Source: Deltaproteobacteria bacterium
GTDB lineage: Bacteria; Bdellovibrionota; UBA1018
Reading direction: 5' to 3'
NCBI GenBank assembly: GCA_013286765.1
Contig: JABDFB010000090.1
Span: 1-8,832 of the forward strand
Length of the DNA: 8,832 nucleotides
The notes beneath the pieces are model-generated. The model worked only from the letters and a program-made list of their open reading frames with translations. It did not search any database and was not told the DNA's origin. The position numbers and the translations under genes are program-made. The stretch's first letter is position 1. Each line of letters opens with the position of its first letter. Positions 6,453-8,832 of this stretch are shown one piece after another.

Positions 6453-6865
6453 TATTTTTCCCTCCCACAGAACTTATTTCTCTTTATTTCGCGAAGCTCA
6501 CCTTTAGCCTCATATCCTATTGACCTAATGCGATCATTGGTCATCATACTTCCGTCGCTAGTTAGGCAATTCCACTCACCTGCCTCTGTCTTATATCGAA
6601 TGGTATCGTCTATTTCGCCAATATCATCATTCAGCCCTTCGCAAGAGACAGAGTTCCATACGTTCCCTTCGAAACGCCGGAAGCCGTTTAATATTTTCTA
6701 GCCTTGCCTATCTCCCCGCAAATTCGGACCGACGGTTTGGATACGGACATATTTACTTCTTCGCCGAGAGACTCCTGGTCTTTTACCACAACCTACCACA
6801 AGAGACAGCAGAAGTATAAAGCCTATCGCGTGAAGAAAATCCTTAGTAGAAGCTATTCTATTCAC
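6452..6865 (-). pseudogene. Lipoprotein-like ORF interrupted by one in-frame TAG
   Basis: A minus-strand frame from GTG 6865 (or TTG 6913) encodes a lipoprotein-like signal with the core FILLLSLVVGCG; the lipobox cysteine is residue 26 from the GTG. It reads on for about 30 residues to a TAG at 6700-6698. The same frame then continues open for another 81 codons (KILNGFRRFEGNVW onward) to a TAA at 6454-6452, with no usable start codon until a pair of methionines about 50 codons on. The other frames of this stretch contain stops. The continued part has coding character: WNSVSC and EWNCLTS motifs, and three cysteines that could form disulfides. The simplest readings are a point-mutation pseudogene (CAG or AAG to TAG), amber readthrough, or a sequencing error. 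The terminal TAA overlaps the next gene's ATG. I recognise no family. Confidence 0.6.
6460..6466 (-). promoter_or_regulatory. Ribosome site of the 46-residue lipoprotein
   Basis: GGGAGGG on the minus strand lies seven bases before ATG 6452-6450. It sits inside the 3' end of the upstream frame, which suggests coupled translation and supports this very short gene as real. Confidence 0.6.
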
Positions 6866-6913
6866 AATTCCTACAATGTAAATGGTCGACGGTGAAGACA
6901 ACCCGGCCAACAA

Positions 6914-7115
6914 CAGGGTCGGCGTTTACCGTTGATTCGGCTCTTAAGTGTTTCCGTCTTTTTTGAGGGCGTAACCAAGCAAATCCATTATCTACTGACA
7001 GGAATTATTTGACACAGAATAACATCTCAAGTTAGCTTCGCCCTACTTCCACACTTCAATTAGGTGCGCACAAGTTCTCAGAAAATGTGGAAACGAATTA
7101 ATAGGTTTTGGCAGT
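6914..7115. other. Divergent intergenic region, lipoprotein pair and secreted-protein gene
   Basis: No gene is seen here. The region should hold promoters for both directions. On the plus strand a perfect TTGACA occurs at 7009-7014, but at 17 bases downstream only TTAGCT is found, a poor -10. TTGAGG (6963-6968) with CATTAT (6986-6991) at 17 bases is another weak candidate. On the minus strand a GATAAT hexamer lies around 6990, without a good -35. None is convincing. Confidence 0.35.
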
Positions 7116-7937
7116 ATGAATTTAACCGTTAGAATAACTTGCATCTTAATAGCCCTTGAAATTTTCTACACCGTCCCAAGCTTTGGGATGGACATCATCG
7201 CTGCGCATGGCGCAGCGATAGCAATGGACATAGCAACAGAACCTTCAGTTGCGGAATTAGATGAAAAAGAATCAAAACGGCCTGAAAATTCCGGACTTCC
7301 TGCTGTTCTCAAGGCCGACGACCGCGTCAACCTTGAGAAGTATCAACTTGAGATTCAACAATGTCTCGAAAGAAAGAACCTTCCAACAGCATTGGCCCAA
7401 CTAATCATCGATTACCACATCATTGAAACAACGAGTACAGGCGTTATTATTCATCGAGGCGAAGACGAGAGTATCACATTTGAAGCCGATCCCAGGTTTC
7501 CGCGTGCTCCTAAAATTAGGCCATTTTTCGAAACAAAGCTGCCTAATGGTACTGAGGTTGGGGACTTAGGGTATGGGAACTATTCTTGGATTGACTTGAG
7601 ATTCTTGCAAGCCTATGACTTGATTTGGTTGCCTTCCAAAGAGCAATTTCGCGCCATCGCTGAAAATCTTGGGAGTCGACTTAATACCTATAGCCCTCTT
7701 ATTTACGAAAATGGCAAAAAAACCAATCGTAAGCTAATAGGACACATGAGTGGTATTTGGACTCGTGAAGATTTATCTTTGTCTAGAGTCTTTGGTAAAT
7801 TCACTATTTTTGATCCCAATTCCGGGGGGTTCCATTCTGAGGAAGATATTTGGAGTATTTTTACCTTGCCTGATGAACGTCCTCCAAAATCATTTTTCAG
7901 ACAGTCGTTACCTAGTTGGTTGAAACTTTTTTTCTAG
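7116..7937 (+). CDS. Secreted protein of unknown function, F-box-like stretch
   Basis: The 273-residue protein starts with a signal peptide (MNLTVRITCILIALEIFYTV, cleavage near residue 24). An alanine-rich stretch (29-40) and an acidic, disordered-looking linker (41-65) follow. Residues 75-103 are helical and contain NLPTALAQLIIDYH, close to the LPxxLxxLIxxY pattern seen at the head of F-box-like motifs in protist-associated bacteria. The C-terminal half (about 140-255) has WLPSKEQFRAIAENL and GIWTREDLSLSRVFGKF, faintly like the W-x-LP-x-x-x-E and WSS features of Lcl/DUF1566 domains. Both resemblances are tentative. Only a weak TAGG lies ten bases before the ATG. It is followed by a T-run and the alpha/beta hydrolase gene, which appears to have its own promoter. 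Confidence 0.75.
   Translation: MNLTVRITCILIALEIFYTVPSFGMDIIAAHGAAIAMDIATEPSVAELDEKESKRPENSGLPAVLKADDRVNLEKYQLEIQQCLERKNLPTALAQLIIDYHIIETTSTGVIIHRGEDESITFEADPRFPRAPKIRPFFETKLPNGTEVGDLGYGNYSWIDLRFLQAYDLIWLPSKEQFRAIAENLGSRLNTYSPLIYENGKKTNRKLIGHMSGIWTREDLSLSRVFGKFTIFDPNSGGFHSEEDIWSIFTLPDERPPKSFFRQSLPSWLKLFF
7197..7219 (+). repeat. Perfect 10-bp-arm inverted repeat inside the secreted-protein gene
   Basis: ATCGCTGCGC (7197-7206), the loop ATG and GCGCAGCGAT (7210-7219) form a GC-rich hairpin with ten perfect pairs. It starts at codon 28, just after the signal peptide, and encodes IAAHGAAI. Such a stem could slow ribosomes as the signal peptide emerges, or affect mRNA stability. No T-tract follows, so it is not a terminator. 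The repeat is seen directly; the role is unknown. Confidence 0.7.
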
Positions 7938-7943
7938 AGGAAC

Positions 7944-7978
7944 GACTGGCGCAGTTAGGTAAATTCTGATTTTTTTTT
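7944..7978 (+). terminator. Weak terminator candidate after the secreted-protein gene
   Basis: ACTG (7945-7948), loop GCG and CAGT (7952-7955), plus a possible G-T pair, form a short stem. A run of nine T lies at 7970-7978. The stem is short and separated from the T-run by about 14 bases, so intrinsic termination here is doubtful. Confidence 0.25.
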
Positions 7979-8003
7979 GAAGTATGCTGAAATCATTGAG
8001 TAC

Positions 8004-8031
8004 TTGGCAATTTGCCCTGAATTGCTATAAG
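8004..8031 (+). promoter_or_regulatory. Sigma70-type promoter giving a near-leaderless mRNA
   Basis: TTGGCA at 8004-8009 and TATAAG at 8026-8031 are separated by 16 bases, the best promoter match in the window. Transcription would start about seven bases later, at roughly 8037-8039, only a few bases before the ATG at 8042. This explains why no ribosome site is visible there. Confidence 0.5.
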
Positions 8032-8041
8032 TAGTCTCATT

Positions 8042-8815
8042 ATGACGCAAACTGCAATTTCGTTCGATGGAACATCTATTTCTTTTGAGACTTGTGGACA
8101 TGGTGAAACTGCCATTTTGTTCGTCCATGGTTGGCTTGGCAATCGCCACTGGTGGGATCATCAAAAAGATGCATTTTCACAGAAGTATCAAATAGTACAA
8201 ATGGATTTAGCCGGACATGGAGAATCTTCCCTAAGAAAAGTGCCGTCGGTTAAAGCTTATGCCGAAGACATCAAAGCAGTTGTCGAAAAACTTGGTTTAA
8301 AAAAAGTTATTCTCGTCGGCCACTCAATGTCCGGAAGCAATGTTATTGAAGCCTACGGACTGATTCAAGCTCAAATTCCCATGGTCATTCTCGTCGATAC
8401 TCTTCTTGATTTAGATCAGTTGCCCTCGCTGAATGAAGCGGCGCCTTTTTTTGACGGTATGAAAAATGATTATAAAGCCACCATTGAAATCGGTTTTGCG
8501 CAATTTGTGTTTGCCAAAACTTCTCCCAAGGCAGTTGTGGAACGAATTGTTCGTGAAGTCAGTTCGACAAATCCATCGGCGGCGATTGCGAAGTTAGAAC
8601 CATTTTATACGACAGACATACGCGAAGCATGTAGCCGTATTAAGGCGCCGGTACGGTCTATTAATGCAGATCTTTTTCAAACAAATGCAGCCGCAAATAA
8701 AAAATATTTTGCAGATTTTGATTATGAAATCATTCATGGCGTTGGCCATTATCCAATGCTTGAGGCACCCACTGAATTCAATAAGGCCTTAGACAGAATT
8801 CTGATCAGCTTATAA
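8042..8815 (+). CDS. Alpha/beta hydrolase
   Basis: The 257-residue protein has the full alpha/beta-hydrolase pattern. The oxyanion HGW motif is at 29-31 (FVHGWLGN), the GHG turn at 58-60 (DLAGHGES), the nucleophile elbow GHSMSG at 93-98 with S95, a probable acid D210 after the penultimate strand (APVRSINADLF), and the catalytic H236 in GVGHYP. All triad residues are present, so it should be an active serine hydrolase, most likely an esterase or lipase-like enzyme. The cap region (about 120-190) is short and does not reveal the substrate. There is no signal peptide, so it is cytoplasmic. The ATG at 8042 lacks a ribosome site but sits just after a good promoter, consistent with leaderless translation. 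It follows the secreted-protein gene by 104 bases. Confidence 0.93.
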   Translation: MTQTAISFDGTSISFETCGHGETAILFVHGWLGNRHWWDHQKDAFSQKYQIVQMDLAGHGESSLRKVPSVKAYAEDIKAVVEKLGLKKVILVGHSMSGSNVIEAYGLIQAQIPMVILVDTLLDLDQLPSLNEAAPFFDGMKNDYKATIEIGFAQFVFAKTSPKAVVERIVREVSSTNPSAAIAKLEPFYTTDIREACSRIKAPVRSINADLFQTNAAANKKYFADFDYEIIHGVGHYPMLEAPTEFNKALDRILISL

Positions 8816-8832
8816 CGGGTTTCGACCAGTAG

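Noticed and set aside
6704..6895. A 63-codon plus-strand frame opposite the interrupted lipoprotein
   Set aside because: The minus strand carries a lipobox signal and a longer continued frame; the plus-strand peptide has no signal, ribosome site or known motif.
7009..7037. Perfect TTGACA as the promoter of the secreted-protein gene
   Set aside because: The hexamer at the right spacing (TTAGCT) matches the -10 consensus at only two positions.
1..8832. CRISPR array, tRNA, insertion sequence or toxin-antitoxin pair
   Set aside because: I saw no regularly spaced repeats, cloverleaf-forming segments, transposase motifs, terminal inverted repeats or antitoxin-like fold pairs.

Overview
The window is about 8.8 kb of compact, AT-leaning bacterial DNA, judged by eye. 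The organism is Gram-negative-like: there are two lipobox-bearing ORFs, further signal peptides, and the sensor kinase is of proteobacterial style. No rRNA, tRNA, CRISPR array or recognisable transposase is visible. Two genes hint at a host- or protist-associated proteobacterium. The LuxR-type regulator resembles those common in amoeba-associated lineages, and a secreted protein carries an F-box-like LPxxLxxLIxxY stretch. The FHA/membrane/TPR-like protein would also suit predatory Bdellovibrio-like bacteria. I cannot assign the organism further.

Left part (1-2131), all on the minus strand: the 5' end of a small secreted protein that runs off the window; a multi-pass membrane protein of unknown function; an NTF2/SnoaL-like protein; and a LuxR-type regulator. 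Read in transcription order, the regulator comes first, then the SnoaL-like gene 61 bp later, then the membrane gene. A short regulator-led operon is plausible. Palindromes in the upstream gaps (2324-2359, 827-838, 226-235) are candidate operators.

Middle part (2472-6327): a minus-strand FHA-domain protein with three predicted membrane helices and a TPR-like tail, probably joining a cytoplasmic phosphothreonine reader to a periplasmic domain. It is followed by a minus-strand D-lactate dehydrogenase-type 2-hydroxyacid dehydrogenase. Divergent from the latter is a soluble PAS sensor histidine kinase. No receiver-domain partner is present, so the kinase is an orphan in this window.

Right part (6312-8815): a previously easy-to-miss minus-strand pair. 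The first member is a lipoprotein-like ORF interrupted by one in-frame TAG. Its terminal TAA overlaps the ATG of a 46-residue lipoprotein, whose end overlaps the convergent kinase gene. On the plus strand follow a secreted protein of unknown function with a strong hairpin in its coding sequence, and an alpha/beta hydrolase. The hydrolase has a good sigma70-like promoter that would give an almost leaderless mRNA.

Nothing amounts to a clear new defence or mobile system. The most notable items are the amber-interrupted lipoprotein pair, the FHA-transmembrane-periplasmic protein, and the repeat and palindrome elements at likely promoters.
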